Shown in pieces: positions 54,817-64,000 of a stretch of 64,000 bases of DNA. Every line of letters starts with the position of its first letter. Position 1 is the first letter of the stretch. A model generated the notes under the pieces. That model was not told where the DNA came from. It ran no database searches and was given only the letters and a program-made list of their open reading frames with translations. The position numbers and the translations under genes are program-made. Origin of the DNA: Pseudomonadota bacterium (lineage in GTDB: Bacteria > Myxococcota_A > Polyangia > Haliangiales > Haliangiaceae); assembly GCA_022360315.1 (NCBI GenBank), contig JAKSDA010000298.1, positions 1 to 64,000 on the forward strand. Direction: 5' to 3'.

Positions 54817-54856
54817 CGGACAGGTGCCCTCGGACAGCTGTCCGGACACCTGTCCG
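54817..54856 (-). promoter_or_regulatory. three adjacent operator palindromes upstream of the response regulator
   Basis: CGGACAGGTGCCCT (54817-54830, second half degenerate), CGGACAGCTGTCCG (54831-54844, perfect) and CGGACACCTGTCCG (54843-54856, perfect) lie 70-110 bases before the regulator's GTG. The same CGGACA-N2-TGTCCG dyad stands before the partner kinase. The arrangement is typical of autoregulated NtrC-type activators (inference). Confidence 0.65.
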
Positions 54857-55049
54857 AGGAGCGGGCCGCGGCGTGGACACATCGAGCGTATCTATCTGAT
54901 TTCTATCTTACCACTGGCTGGCACGGAGACTGCTTGTGAACTCCGTCGACACTGGAAACAGCTCCGTTACCTGGGTATCAGACCGCCGCGGGTAAGGATG
55001 GACAGAAACGCCCGGAGCGCGATGGCGAGCCCCCGCAACATCGCCCCCC

Positions 55050-55949
55050 TTACCTGCGGCGGTCATTTCGTGGACCAACATCGCTCAGCGGGGCCCGAAG
55101 CCACTGCACCCCGCCACCGACACGGGTCAGATAACAGACCTCGCGGTAGCCCGCATTGGCGATCGCGCGCATGCAGTCGTTGAGGCCCGCGCCAACCGTG
55201 GCGACCCCGTGGCTGTCGTCGCCCAGGGTGACACCGATCTCCATGGCGCGGGCGCGCTCGAGAATCTCGGGCAGTGGATAGACCGGACTCAGACCACGCC
55301 GATGAGCGCCGCAGTTGACATCGAGAACGCCGCCGAACCCACGCACGGCTTCCAGAACGCGATCCACGTGGACCATCACCTTCGGGCTGAAGCAGGCCTC
55401 GGGACCGTCGAACTTGCGGATCAGGTCGATATGACCGACGACATCGGGTCGCAGAGTTTCGACAAGGTCGGCCACAGCCTCGAAGTAGCGCGTTTGCAGA
55501 ACCTCGATGCTACCGAACCGCTCGGCAAGGGCCAGTGTTTGCACCTCGCTGTAATCCACAAAGACGCCGTCCACATCGTGCACGCTGCCGACCATGTAGT
55601 CGAAGGGTGCGCTGTCGCGGATGGCGCGCATTGTCTCGGCCCAGCTCTCGGGCGGCAGCCGCTCGGTCTCAAAACCGATCAACAACTCGATCTGATCAGC
55701 ATAACGCTGGCGCAGGGCAAGCGCTTCGGCGACGTACGCCTCGAACTCACGCTGCAGCGCCGCCGGGTCGAGGCCGAGTTCGACCTCGTCGCTGAATAGA
55801 TGCTCGGTGCGGTAGCGCGGGCAATGCTCCGACAGGCCGTAGTGGGTAAAGCCGACCTCGATCGCACGCTCGACCACCGCCTCGAGCGAATCCCTGGCGT
55901 GATGGCAGAACTGCCCGCTGTGACCACCGTGGTAACTGAACCAGGGCAT
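55050..55949 (-). CDS. PHP-family histidinol-phosphatase-like protein
   Basis: A 299-residue metal-dependent phosphatase of the PHP superfamily. The metal cluster starts with FSYHGGHSGQFCHHARDSLE, then LSEHCPRY, GFETERLP, GSVHDVDGVF and DVVGHIDLIRKF; LGDDSHG closes the site. HisJ/HisK enzymes dephosphorylate histidinol phosphate, but the family also includes other phosphoesterases. ATG 55949 was chosen over the longer frame to 56120 because homology starts there. It follows tatC by 82 bases. Confidence 0.85.
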   Translation of the reverse strand: MPWFSYHGGHSGQFCHHARDSLEAVVERAIEVGFTHYGLSEHCPRYRTEHLFSDEVELGLDPAALQREFEAYVAEALALRQRYADQIELLIGFETERLPPESWAETMRAIRDSAPFDYMVGSVHDVDGVFVDYSEVQTLALAERFGSIEVLQTRYFEAVADLVETLRPDVVGHIDLIRKFDGPEACFSPKVMVHVDRVLEAVRGFGGVLDVNCGAHRRGLSPVYPLPEILERARAMEIGVTLGDDSHGVATVGAGLNDCMRAIANAGYREVCYLTRVGGGVQWLRAPLSDVGPRNDRRR

Positions 55950-56031
55950 GAGAACGGGATTATACACTGGCTCGAGCCGTGCGCGAGCCATGGGGTCGAG
56001 GGCTCGACCGCAACAGCGCAGCGCCGATCTA

Positions 56032-56949
56032 TCAGCCGGAAGAGCCCGGATCCGGCGGCTTGAGGTCTGAATTCTCATCCTCGGAGCGGCCCTGGTCGCC
56101 GGCCGGATCGTCATCCTCATAAAGGGCCGCTTCTTTGCGCTCGCGGCGTTTGGTCATGATGTAAGCAATGCCGATCGAAATGTTGTAGAGAACGATCAGT
56201 GGCGCTGCCATCAAGGTCTGAGAAAACACGTCGGGCGGAGTGAGCGCTGCGGCCAGCAGAAAGGACAGAATGAACCACCAGCGGTTGAACTTCCACAGGC
56301 CGCGGTGGGTGACCGCGCCGATCAGCGACAAGAAGAATATACCCAGCGGTAGCTCGAAAACCAGCCCAAAGCCGAGCAGTAGCTTGCGCTCCAGACGCAG
56401 ATAGGCGTCGATGGTCGGGATCGGCTCGAGCGCGACTGGCTTGCCGGCAAACTCGGTGATGCTCTCATTTGAATAACCGAGAAAAAACTCGAATGCGACC
56501 GGCAAAACCAGGTAATAACAAAAGAGTGCGCCCCCGATGAAACAGATCGCCGAGGTGATCGCAAAGGCCAGTCCATAAGCCTGCTCGTGTTTGTATAGAC
56601 CCGGTGCGATGAATTTCCACAGCTGGTGAAAGGCAAACGGCGACGAGATGAATACACCGGCAAAGAGCGATAGGGACAAAAACGCCCAGAATGGCCCGAT
56701 CAGGTCGGTGTAGTACATTCGTGGCTCGCTGACCGCGTCGCTGAGCGCCTGATTCGCTTCCTGTTGGGCAAACCAGGCCTCGAGACAGGGCTGGAGCAAA
56801 AACGAGACGATCTCGTCTTTGAACGCGTAGGCAACTCCAAAGCCGAAAACGAGGGCAATGATCGAGTTGCGCAGCCGCTTGCGCAGCTCGCGCAAATGAT
56901 CGACGAACGGCATTCTCGCTTCGTCGTCTAGCTGTTGTGGCTCAGCCAT
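56032..56949 (-). CDS. tatC: Sec-independent protein translocase TatC
   Basis: A 305-residue, six-helix core of the twin-arginine translocase. Conserved parts include the N-terminal FVDHLRELRKRLRNSIIAL, FHQLWKFIAPGLYKHEQAYG and the loop before the fourth helix. The Asp/Glu-rich C-terminal tail (YEDDDPAGDQGRSEDENSDL) is unusual in length but fits TatC of many Proteobacteria. It overlaps tatB by 8 bases. TatC binds the twin-arginine signal peptide. Confidence 0.94.
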   Translation of the reverse strand: MAEPQQLDDEARMPFVDHLRELRKRLRNSIIALVFGFGVAYAFKDEIVSFLLQPCLEAWFAQQEANQALSDAVSEPRMYYTDLIGPFWAFLSLSLFAGVFISSPFAFHQLWKFIAPGLYKHEQAYGLAFAITSAICFIGGALFCYYLVLPVAFEFFLGYSNESITEFAGKPVALEPIPTIDAYLRLERKLLLGFGLVFELPLGIFFLSLIGAVTHRGLWKFNRWWFILSFLLAAALTPPDVFSQTLMAAPLIVLYNISIGIAYIMTKRRERKEAALYEDDDPAGDQGRSEDENSDLKPPDPGSSG

Positions 56950-57646
56950 GTGCTTTGTCGTGACCGGACTCGGACGGGGCGTCCGCTTCGGCCGAGGTCG
57001 CGACTGCCCCGCCGGCGGAGTCTACCTCCGAGGATGCAGCTGTGCTAGCTGACCCGGATAGATCCGCTCGCGGTGGGGTGAAAACAGAATCGCTGTCCGC
57101 CGGAGGAGAAGACTCGGCAAGCCCTCCCTGGGCCACGGCTCCCGGCGCCGGTTTGATCACTGGCTCGCTCGCATCGCCACCGCTCGAGCCGCTGCCCGGG
57201 CTAGGACCCGCATACCCGGGCCACATCATCGGCACATTGGCTTCCACAGCCTCATGAGCCGGATCGCCATCTCGCCGCTGTCCATCCGCATCCATTTCCG
57301 CGGCCTGGCCGCCGGCGGTCTGGTCACCGGCTTGCGAGCCGGATTCACTGGATGAATGCAGGTTCGCGGACGCCTGTTTCGCGGCTCGAGCCGCCTCCCG
57401 CTGCTGCTGTCGCTGCCGTATTTGCGGAGCGATGTCCTCGCCGCGCAGGGCGCTCTTCAAGTCGCGGATCGCATCGCCGATCTCGTGATCGTCTTCCAGA
57501 GTATCCTGCAGCTCACGGGTTTGTTTGCGAAAGTCGCGGATACCCTTGCTGAGGGTTTTTGCAGCTTGGGGGAGCTTCTCGGGTCCCAGAGCCAACAGGG
57601 CGACGATCGCAATGAGGACCAGCTCCCACATGCCCATGCCGAACAT
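56942..57646 (-). CDS. tatB: Tat translocase subunit TatB/TatA
   Basis: A 234-residue protein. The N-terminal hinge MFGMGMWELVLIAIVALLAL with GPEKLPQAAKTL is the TatA/B hallmark (Gly-Pro-Glu), and the amphipathic helix KGIRDFRKQTRELQDTLEDD follows. The GPEKLP context and long helix suggest TatB. The C-terminal half is an acidic, Ser/Pro/Gly-rich low-complexity stretch. It precedes tatC in the operon. ATG 57646 is used; the longer frame upstream is a shadow of the methyltransferase gene. Confidence 0.92.
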   Translation of the reverse strand: MFGMGMWELVLIAIVALLALGPEKLPQAAKTLSKGIRDFRKQTRELQDTLEDDHEIGDAIRDLKSALRGEDIAPQIRQRQQQREAARAAKQASANLHSSSESGSQAGDQTAGGQAAEMDADGQRRDGDPAHEAVEANVPMMWPGYAGPSPGSGSSGGDASEPVIKPAPGAVAQGGLAESSPPADSDSVFTPPRADLSGSASTAASSEVDSAGGAVATSAEADAPSESGHDKAHG

Positions 57647-57743
57647 ATGGTTCTCAGTGTAGCACGGAGGCCGAGGTGATCGCTCGATTGCGGTCCCGAT
57701 TCGGTCGCGAGCACGAAGGTGAAACGTTTGAAATTTCAGCTTA

Positions 57744-58772
57744 CTATGTCGAAGCCTCGCGTCGGTCCCGGGCCCCGGCATCGGCGTGGCTGCAAACCGT
57801 CGCAGAGCCGCGCCACGAGTTGCAGTTGTGCCAGGCGAGGGTGACCTCGTCGAGATCCGGTGTGGCGAACCAGCGCTCGACTTCTTCGCGACGCAGATAG
57901 TGAGCCACTGGAGTGACCAGCTGATCGAATACGATGTGGTGCACCTCGCGAAACGGAAACCGACTGATGTACTCCAGGTAGGTTCCGTATGGCAGACGAT
58001 CGGCCATGGCCGGCACACGATACAAGCGCAGCGCAGTGTGCAGAGCCGCGGCCGGGGGCAGGGAGCACCAGTAGAGCAGCCGCTCGGGCATACGCGAAGT
58101 AATGGAATCTCGTATCGGATCGACGAAGCGAACGATCCACTCGTTGGATTCGTAGCCGTAGACCCATATGGCAACCCGCCCGCCGGTTCGAACCCGGTCG
58201 TAAAGGCTGCGAAATCCGGCCTGCGGTTCGGACAGGTGGTGCAGAACGCCAATCGAAAAGCCGATATCAAAGGCGCGCGCCACAGGTGGTTGCACGAGGT
58301 CGCCCTGCGCGATGTGCACATTGGCGAGATGGCGAGTCGCGGCAAACGCGACATTCACCGCATCACCCAGGTCGAGGGCGACCACGGCTTTTGCCCCGTA
58401 TCTGGCGATCAGGGCTGTGTGACGGCCCTTGCCGCAGCCGCCTTCAAACACCACGCGATCGGTGAAATCGCGCGGCACGAGGGGAGCGATCCAGTCGAGA
58501 AACTGTTGCTCGTAGTAGCTCGCTCTGTAGTCGAATATAGTCCACTCGGCAGCAAAGCGCGCAGCTGTGATCAGCGAGCCGGCATCGGGTACCTGGCTCG
58601 ATCGGGGCAGCACCAGGCGTGGGATGCCGTCGCGGATCGGAAAACGCGCGCCACAGCTCGACACCAGGGTGCCGTGCATGATGTGTCCGTCGTGGGATGG
58701 CGGGCCGGTATCGGCCACGAGGGTACCCCCGCACTGGGGGCAGGCGAGATACTGCAGAGCACTGGTTCTCAT
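57744..58772 (-). CDS. class I SAM methyltransferase with Trm112-like zinc region
   Basis: About 342 residues. The N-terminal CPQCGGTLVADTG, SSCGARFPIRDGIPRLVLPR resembles Trm112-type zinc regions, with one Cys of the second knuckle missing. The Rossmann motif I is VVFEGGCGKGRHTALIARYG and motif IV region IGFSIGVLHHLSEPQAGF. Candidate starts are ATG 58772 (MRTSALQYLACPQCGG, chosen) and GTG 58835. It may methylate a quinone, lipid or sugar; the divergent N-acetyltransferase suggests surface polysaccharide synthesis (inference). Confidence 0.8.
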   Translation of the reverse strand: MRTSALQYLACPQCGGTLVADTGPPSHDGHIMHGTLVSSCGARFPIRDGIPRLVLPRSSQVPDAGSLITAARFAAEWTIFDYRASYYEQQFLDWIAPLVPRDFTDRVVFEGGCGKGRHTALIARYGAKAVVALDLGDAVNVAFAATRHLANVHIAQGDLVQPPVARAFDIGFSIGVLHHLSEPQAGFRSLYDRVRTGGRVAIWVYGYESNEWIVRFVDPIRDSITSRMPERLLYWCSLPPAAALHTALRLYRVPAMADRLPYGTYLEYISRFPFREVHHIVFDQLVTPVAHYLRREEVERWFATPDLDEVTLAWHNCNSWRGSATVCSHADAGARDRREAST

Positions 58773-58851
58773 GGTTTGCTCGGTCGAAACTGGCTCGGTC
58801 GAAGGGCTGTCCGGTGGACGTTGGACCGCGTCCACGGCATCCTAACGCGGT

Positions 58852-59427
58852 ATGCAGGAGCGCGGCTACTTTGTCCACCCCTCGGCAATTGTCGACGAAC
58901 AGGCGCAGATCGGCGAGGGCACCAAGATCTGGCATTTTGCGCACATCTTGTCCGGAGCAGTCATCGGGCGGGACTGCATGATCGGGCAGGGATGCTTTGT
59001 CGGCAATGTAAAGATCGGCAATGGTGTTCGAATCCAGAACAACGTATCGGTGTACGACGGTGTGACTCTGGAGGATCATGTATTTGCCGGTCCATCGTGT
59101 GTCTTCACCAATGTCATGAACCCGCGATCAGAGGTCGACCGCAAGAGCGAATATCGACCTACCACGGTCAAGCGCGGAGCGACCATTGGCGCCAACGCGA
59201 CCATTCTATGCGGCGTTTCCATCGGCGAGTATGCGTTCGTCGGCGCCGGTGCGCTGGTTCGCACCAACGTCCCTGCACACGCGGTGGTCGTGGGTGTACC
59301 GACCCGTCAAGTGGGCTGGATGTGTGCTTGCGGTGAGCGAATCCGCGAAAGTGCCGAAGTCACCTTGGCCTGCTCCGCGTGCGGGCGCCGCTACCACGCC
59401 ATCGCTGGCGGTTTGCGGCAGATATAG
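58852..59427 (+). CDS. left-handed beta-helix sugar N-acetyltransferase (WbpD/WlbB type)
   Basis: A 191-residue hexapeptide-repeat acyltransferase. Repeats such as IGEGTKIWHFAHILSGAVIG and IGANATILCGVSIGEYAFVG form the left-handed helix; FTNVMNPRSEVDRKSEYRPT is conserved in the WbpD/WlbB family acting on UDP-3-amino-2-acetamido-glucuronic acid. The C-terminal zinc-like region CACGERIRESAEVTLACSAC (four Cys) is typical of this subgroup. ATG 58852. It probably contributes to LPS or capsule sugars. The divergent gene is the methyltransferase. Confidence 0.85.
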   Translation: MQERGYFVHPSAIVDEQAQIGEGTKIWHFAHILSGAVIGRDCMIGQGCFVGNVKIGNGVRIQNNVSVYDGVTLEDHVFAGPSCVFTNVMNPRSEVDRKSEYRPTTVKRGATIGANATILCGVSIGEYAFVGAGALVRTNVPAHAVVVGVPTRQVGWMCACGERIRESAEVTLACSACGRRYHAIAGGLRQI

Positions 59428-59453
59428 CCAGCCTTTACCGGGCTCTGTTGCCA

Positions 59454-60755
59454 TCACGAATAGTAAGCAAACTTCAGAGCGGCCAGAATCGCCACGGCGA
59501 CGATTGCGAGATTGAGCTCGCGGTAGCGGCCGGACAGGAGTTTGATGGCGGCATAGGCGATGAAGCCGGCGCCTATACCGTTGGCGATCGAGAACGTAAA
59601 CGGCATGAAAAGGGCGGTTACCACTGCCGGTACGTATTCGGTCACATCTTTCCAGTCCACGTCTCTGAGGCCGCCGGCCATCATGCAAGCCACGAAGATC
59701 AACGCCGGAGCCGTGGCGTAGCCCGGAATGCTGGTGGCCAGAGGGGCGATGAACAGCGAGAGTAAAAAGAGCCCGGCCACCGTCACAGCGACCAGGCCGG
59801 TTCGACCACCGGCCTGAATGCCAGCTGCGCTCTCGATATAGCTCGTGGTGGTGGAAGTTCCCAATGCGGCACCCAGCACCGTGGCCGAACTGTCTGCCAT
59901 CAGCGCCCGACTGGACCGCGGCAAGCGGCCTTCTTTGTTCAACATGCCGGCCCGCTGGGCCAGGCCGACCAGGGTACCCGACGTGTCGAACAGATCGACG
60001 AACAGAAATACAAAGATCACCGACGCCATGCCCCCGGACAGCGCTCCGACCAGATCCATCTCGAGAAAGGTTGGCCCCATGCTGGGCGGCAGCGATACGC
60101 TGAAGTCGATATCGCTCGCGCCAACGACAAAGCCGAGTCCGCTTACGCCGAGAATGGCGATCATGATGGCGCCCGGAATGCGCATCGCGAACAGTGCAGT
60201 CATGACGGCCAGACCGATCGCTGCCAGGATGACCGGGCCTTTTGTCATGTCGCCGAGCGTGACCAGGGTGGCTGGATCGTCCACGGTGAAGCCCGCGTTC
60301 TTCAGTCCAATAATGCCGAGAAACAGCCCGATCCCGGCTGCTATCGAGTGTTTGAGCGAGCTCGGAATGCCGTCGATCAGATACGTGCGCACTTTGGCGG
60401 CACTGAGCGCCACGAACAGGATGCCGGAGATAAACGTCGCACCGAGAGCGACCTGCCAGCTGTAGCCCATATTGCCGCATACAGTGAACGCAAAGTACGC
60501 GTTCAGCCCCATACCCGGTGCCAGCGCCACTGGATAGTTGGCCAAGAGGCCCATGACCAGACAGCCAAATGCCGAGGCCAGACAGGTGGCCACAAACACG
60601 GCGCCCTGATCCATGCCAGCAGCTCCCAGGATGCTCGGATGGACGAACATGATGTACGCCATGGTCAGAAACGTCGTCCCGCCAGCGACTACCTCGGTAC
60701 GTACAGATGTTCCCGCTGCGGACAATCCGAACCAGCGGTCGAGTGCATTGCTCAT
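59454..60755 (-). CDS. NCS2/AzgA-family purine permease
   Basis: A 433-residue permease of about 12-14 helices. AzgA-type features include RWFGLSAAGTSVRTEVVAGG, LTMAYIMFVHPSILGAAGMD, LAPGMGLNAYFAFTVCGNMG and the TM10 signature FLFVDLFDTSGTLVGLAQRA. Family members import adenine, guanine or hypoxanthine with protons. It ends 26 bases from the acetyltransferase gene (convergent). No regulatory motif identified upstream. Confidence 0.9.
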   Translation of the reverse strand: MSNALDRWFGLSAAGTSVRTEVVAGGTTFLTMAYIMFVHPSILGAAGMDQGAVFVATCLASAFGCLVMGLLANYPVALAPGMGLNAYFAFTVCGNMGYSWQVALGATFISGILFVALSAAKVRTYLIDGIPSSLKHSIAAGIGLFLGIIGLKNAGFTVDDPATLVTLGDMTKGPVILAAIGLAVMTALFAMRIPGAIMIAILGVSGLGFVVGASDIDFSVSLPPSMGPTFLEMDLVGALSGGMASVIFVFLFVDLFDTSGTLVGLAQRAGMLNKEGRLPRSSRALMADSSATVLGAALGTSTTTSYIESAAGIQAGGRTGLVAVTVAGLFLLSLFIAPLATSIPGYATAPALIFVACMMAGGLRDVDWKDVTEYVPAVVTALFMPFTFSIANGIGAGFIAYAAIKLLSGRYRELNLAIVAVAILAALKFAYYS

Positions 60756-60839
60756 AAGTCCTCCTCTGTCTACCTATATCAGACCTCTACCACATCGCGG
60801 TCGGGGTCCCAGCCCATTACCTGATGGCTCTGGCCTGGA

Positions 60840-62099
60840 CTAGCCCTGGTAGCGAGCGCCCTCTTTGCCGGTTTTGTCTGGTGGGATGTCGCGCCAGCGG
60901 AACTTGGCCAGGTGCGGGTTGGGCTGGTCCAGGACAACATCAGCAGCGAGTTGGCCCAAAATGGGCGCAAACTTGAAACCGTGGCCACTGCCACCCGAAG
61001 CGACAAAAAGCCCTTCGCGGTCGGGATGACGGTCGATGAGAAAGTCCCCGTCGAGCGTGTCGCAATACAGGCACCGGCGCGTATAAGTCACCGGAGCATC
61101 GGCTAGACTGGGCAACGCATCGCGGAGAAACGTGCGGAGATTTGCGACATCATGCTCGGTGACCACTCGTTCGTCGCGCATGGGATGAAGCTCTTGGCCG
61201 ATTCCGTGATTGGCAACTTTGACCACACCGTCGATCGAATAGCCGGCCGCCTGGTAGCTCCGTTCCGCATCAACTCCCCTTCGCATTGCGTGCCGGGACG
61301 TCCGACCAACCGGGTGCATGGGGAAGCCATACCAGCCGCTTCGAGTGATATCAGCCGTAAACACGGCAAAGTGCGGCGGATGAAATAGCTCGGACGCGGT
61401 CGGTTGGAGGTGAAATACCGGATGGCCAGTGACCCGCATGACCGAGGTCAGCTCGGGTACGAGGATCGGCGTCCACGCACCGGCGGCGATGAGCACCTGG
61501 CCGGCGGCAAACGATTCGCCCTCGCGGGTGGCAGCTCCGGTTACTCGAGTTTCATCGCCGAGTACACGATCGACAGTTTGGCCCGGGTATAGAGCGACGC
61601 CGAGTTGTCGCGCCCTATCGACCAGCGAGGCGACCACGCGGCCGCTTTCGGCGTATCCGCCCATGGCGTGGTAGAAGCCGTCACTGTATGCGCCGGGCCG
61701 CCAGGCGGGAAACCGCCGCGCGATCTCGTCCACATCGAGCCGCTCGGGCCGGTGCCCGCGCTCGATCAAGAGCTCGAAACTCTCGTACTCATACTCGCCC
61801 GGCGCCATGGTGGCTCGGGTGACCAGGACGACCCCGGTCTCGTGGTACAGCTCGGCGCCGAGTTCTTCGTTCCAGCGCAGCCACTCTGTCCGAGCCGACT
61901 CCATTAGGACCATGTACTCCAGGTCGGCCCCGTATTCGAGGCGGACCACCTTACTGATGTCGGTCGAGGCGGCCAGAGGGTGTGGGATCGGGCCAGGATC
62001 GAGCAAGGCGATGCGCTGGCCACGGCGCGCGAGTTCGACAGCCGCGGTCGTGCCAAAGATACCCGCTCCCACGATCACTGTGTCGAACGTGTGGGTCAC
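60840..62099 (-). CDS. sarcosine oxidase/N-methyl-amino acid oxidase-like FAD enzyme with in-frame repeat insert
   Basis: A 419-residue MSOX/SolA-like oxidoreductase that oxidises N-methyl groups. The FAD-binding GxGxxG is IVGAGIFGTTAA. A Cys in RCLYCDTLDGDFLIDRHPDR matches the flavin-linking region. GGSGHGFKFAPILGQLAADV closes the FAD site. The repeat (61232-61313) encodes residues about 262-288 (VGRTSRHAMRRGVDAERSYQ, AAGYSI), inserted between GWYGFP and DGVVKVANHG, where relatives have only 6-7 residues. The reading frame stays intact, so the protein may still be made. Confidence 0.88.
   Translation of the reverse strand: MTHTFDTVIVGAGIFGTTAAVELARRGQRIALLDPGPIPHPLAASTDISKVVRLEYGADLEYMVLMESARTEWLRWNEELGAELYHETGVVLVTRATMAPGEYEYESFELLIERGHRPERLDVDEIARRFPAWRPGAYSDGFYHAMGGYAESGRVVASLVDRARQLGVALYPGQTVDRVLGDETRVTGAATREGESFAAGQVLIAAGAWTPILVPELTSVMRVTGHPVFHLQPTASELFHPPHFAVFTADITRSGWYGFPMHPVGRTSRHAMRRGVDAERSYQAAGYSIDGVVKVANHGIGQELHPMRDERVVTEHDVANLRTFLRDALPSLADAPVTYTRRCLYCDTLDGDFLIDRHPDREGLFVASGGSGHGFKFAPILGQLAADVVLDQPNPHLAKFRWRDIPPDKTGKEGARYQG
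61232..61313 (-). repeat. dispersed 82-bp repeat, copy B (inside coding sequence)
   Basis: About 85% identical over 82 ungapped bases to copy A at 33557-33638; both contain the palindromic core GGGACGTCC. Translated in the host gene it supplies about 27 residues, and copy A encodes nearly the same peptide in the same orientation relative to the repeat. No target-site duplication could be defined, and there are no long terminal inverted repeats visible. Confidence 0.8.
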
Positions 62100-62234
62100 A
62101 GACTGTGCCTCTCTGCCGATTCCCGACCGGCCGGTCCCAAGGATCGGCCGTGGGGTTGGCCGAGTTGGCGTAACCTGTGGTATAGGCTACCCTTCCTCGC
62201 CCACCCCAAGCCCATCGAGAGGAGACACACAACG

Positions 62235-63920
<1,686 letters not shown>

Positions 63921-64000
63921 TCTGATTTTTGAGGCGTGCGCGGCCAAACAGGAGGCCCCTTGTCAGCAACATTCAGGTGGACAAAGCTCTCGGTAGTAAG
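63921..64000 (+). other. downstream of ffh; possible start of next gene
   Basis: AGGAGG at about 63950-63955 stands four to five bases before TTG 63960; the frame from there is open to the window end (reading MSATFRWTKLSVV). In another frame GTG 63975 follows. rpsP, frequently next to ffh, is not recognisable here. Too short to assign. Confidence 0.25.

Noticed and set aside
57786..59336. Long plus-strand frame of 516 residues through the methyltransferase
   Set aside because: It mirrors the methyltransferase and acetyltransferase genes in other frames and shows no protein signature.
61980..62234. An N-terminal extension of Ffh
   Set aside because: It overlaps the oxidase gene on the other strand; ATG 62235 has a ribosome-binding site and gives the normal SRP54 N-terminus.

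Overview
The window is a high-GC bacterial chromosome segment with mostly ordinary housekeeping and accessory genes. Several features point to the Myxococcota (deltaproteobacterial myxobacteria, possibly a salt-adapted lineage): two large Hanks-type Ser/Thr kinases (one fused to tetratricopeptide repeats and divergent from an ECF sigma factor), a TPR protein coupled to a kinase, many secreted lipoproteins, an NtrC-type regulator and a complete Mrp Na+/H+ antiporter with NhaR. The assignment is inference from gene content. The left edge holds the 3' part of recF followed by gyrB, an order usually found close to the replication origin.

Layout. 1-3360: recF-gyrB. 3378-12943: kinase/TPR pair, murein endopeptidase, PLP sulfur enzyme, YbjN-like protein, BamA-like barrel, a beta-decarboxylating dehydrogenase and a ketopantoate-reductase-like protein. 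13058-18769: two tandem metallo-beta-lactamase-fold proteins, an HD phosphohydrolase and DNA polymerase II. 18776-19466: MaoC hydratase with a broken SRPBCC gene coupled behind it. 19873-23510: a two-gene NTPase pair (KAP-like ATPase plus NB-ARC STAND protein with a C-terminal effector-associated-like domain) that looks like a biological-conflict system. 23625-27807: DrrA/DrrB-type ABC exporter, an orphan MbtH protein and an unknown secreted protein. 27708-34028: CzcCBA metal efflux with a small His-rich secreted protein. 34128-40058: AlkC-like repair protein, ECF sigma factor and TPR kinase. 40193-49146: Mrp antiporter operon, HPF-like protein, nhaR, and an amino-acid permease fused to an EIIA-like domain. 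49179-54746: M20 hydrolase, a small conserved protein and a convergent histidine kinase/NtrC-type regulator pair sharing palindromic operators. 55050-63920: PHP phosphatase, tatC, tatB, methyltransferase, sugar N-acetyltransferase, purine permease, sarcosine-oxidase-like enzyme and ffh.

The most unusual signals are: (i) a dispersed repeat of about 82 bp, with two copies about 85% identical; one is intergenic and the other lies in frame inside the sarcosine-oxidase-like gene, where it adds about 27 residues absent from the family; degraded copies lie around 50.9 kb, 51.8 kb and 14.85 kb; (ii) the KAP/STAND gene pair, whose ATPase carries a glycine-zipper hydrophobic insert between its Walker motifs; (iii) CGGACA-N2-TGTCCG palindromes in front of both the histidine kinase and its convergent response regulator; (iv) an inverted repeat of LysR type in front of the Mrp operon, next to an nhaR gene. 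No tRNA, rRNA, CRISPR array or insertion sequence was recognised.
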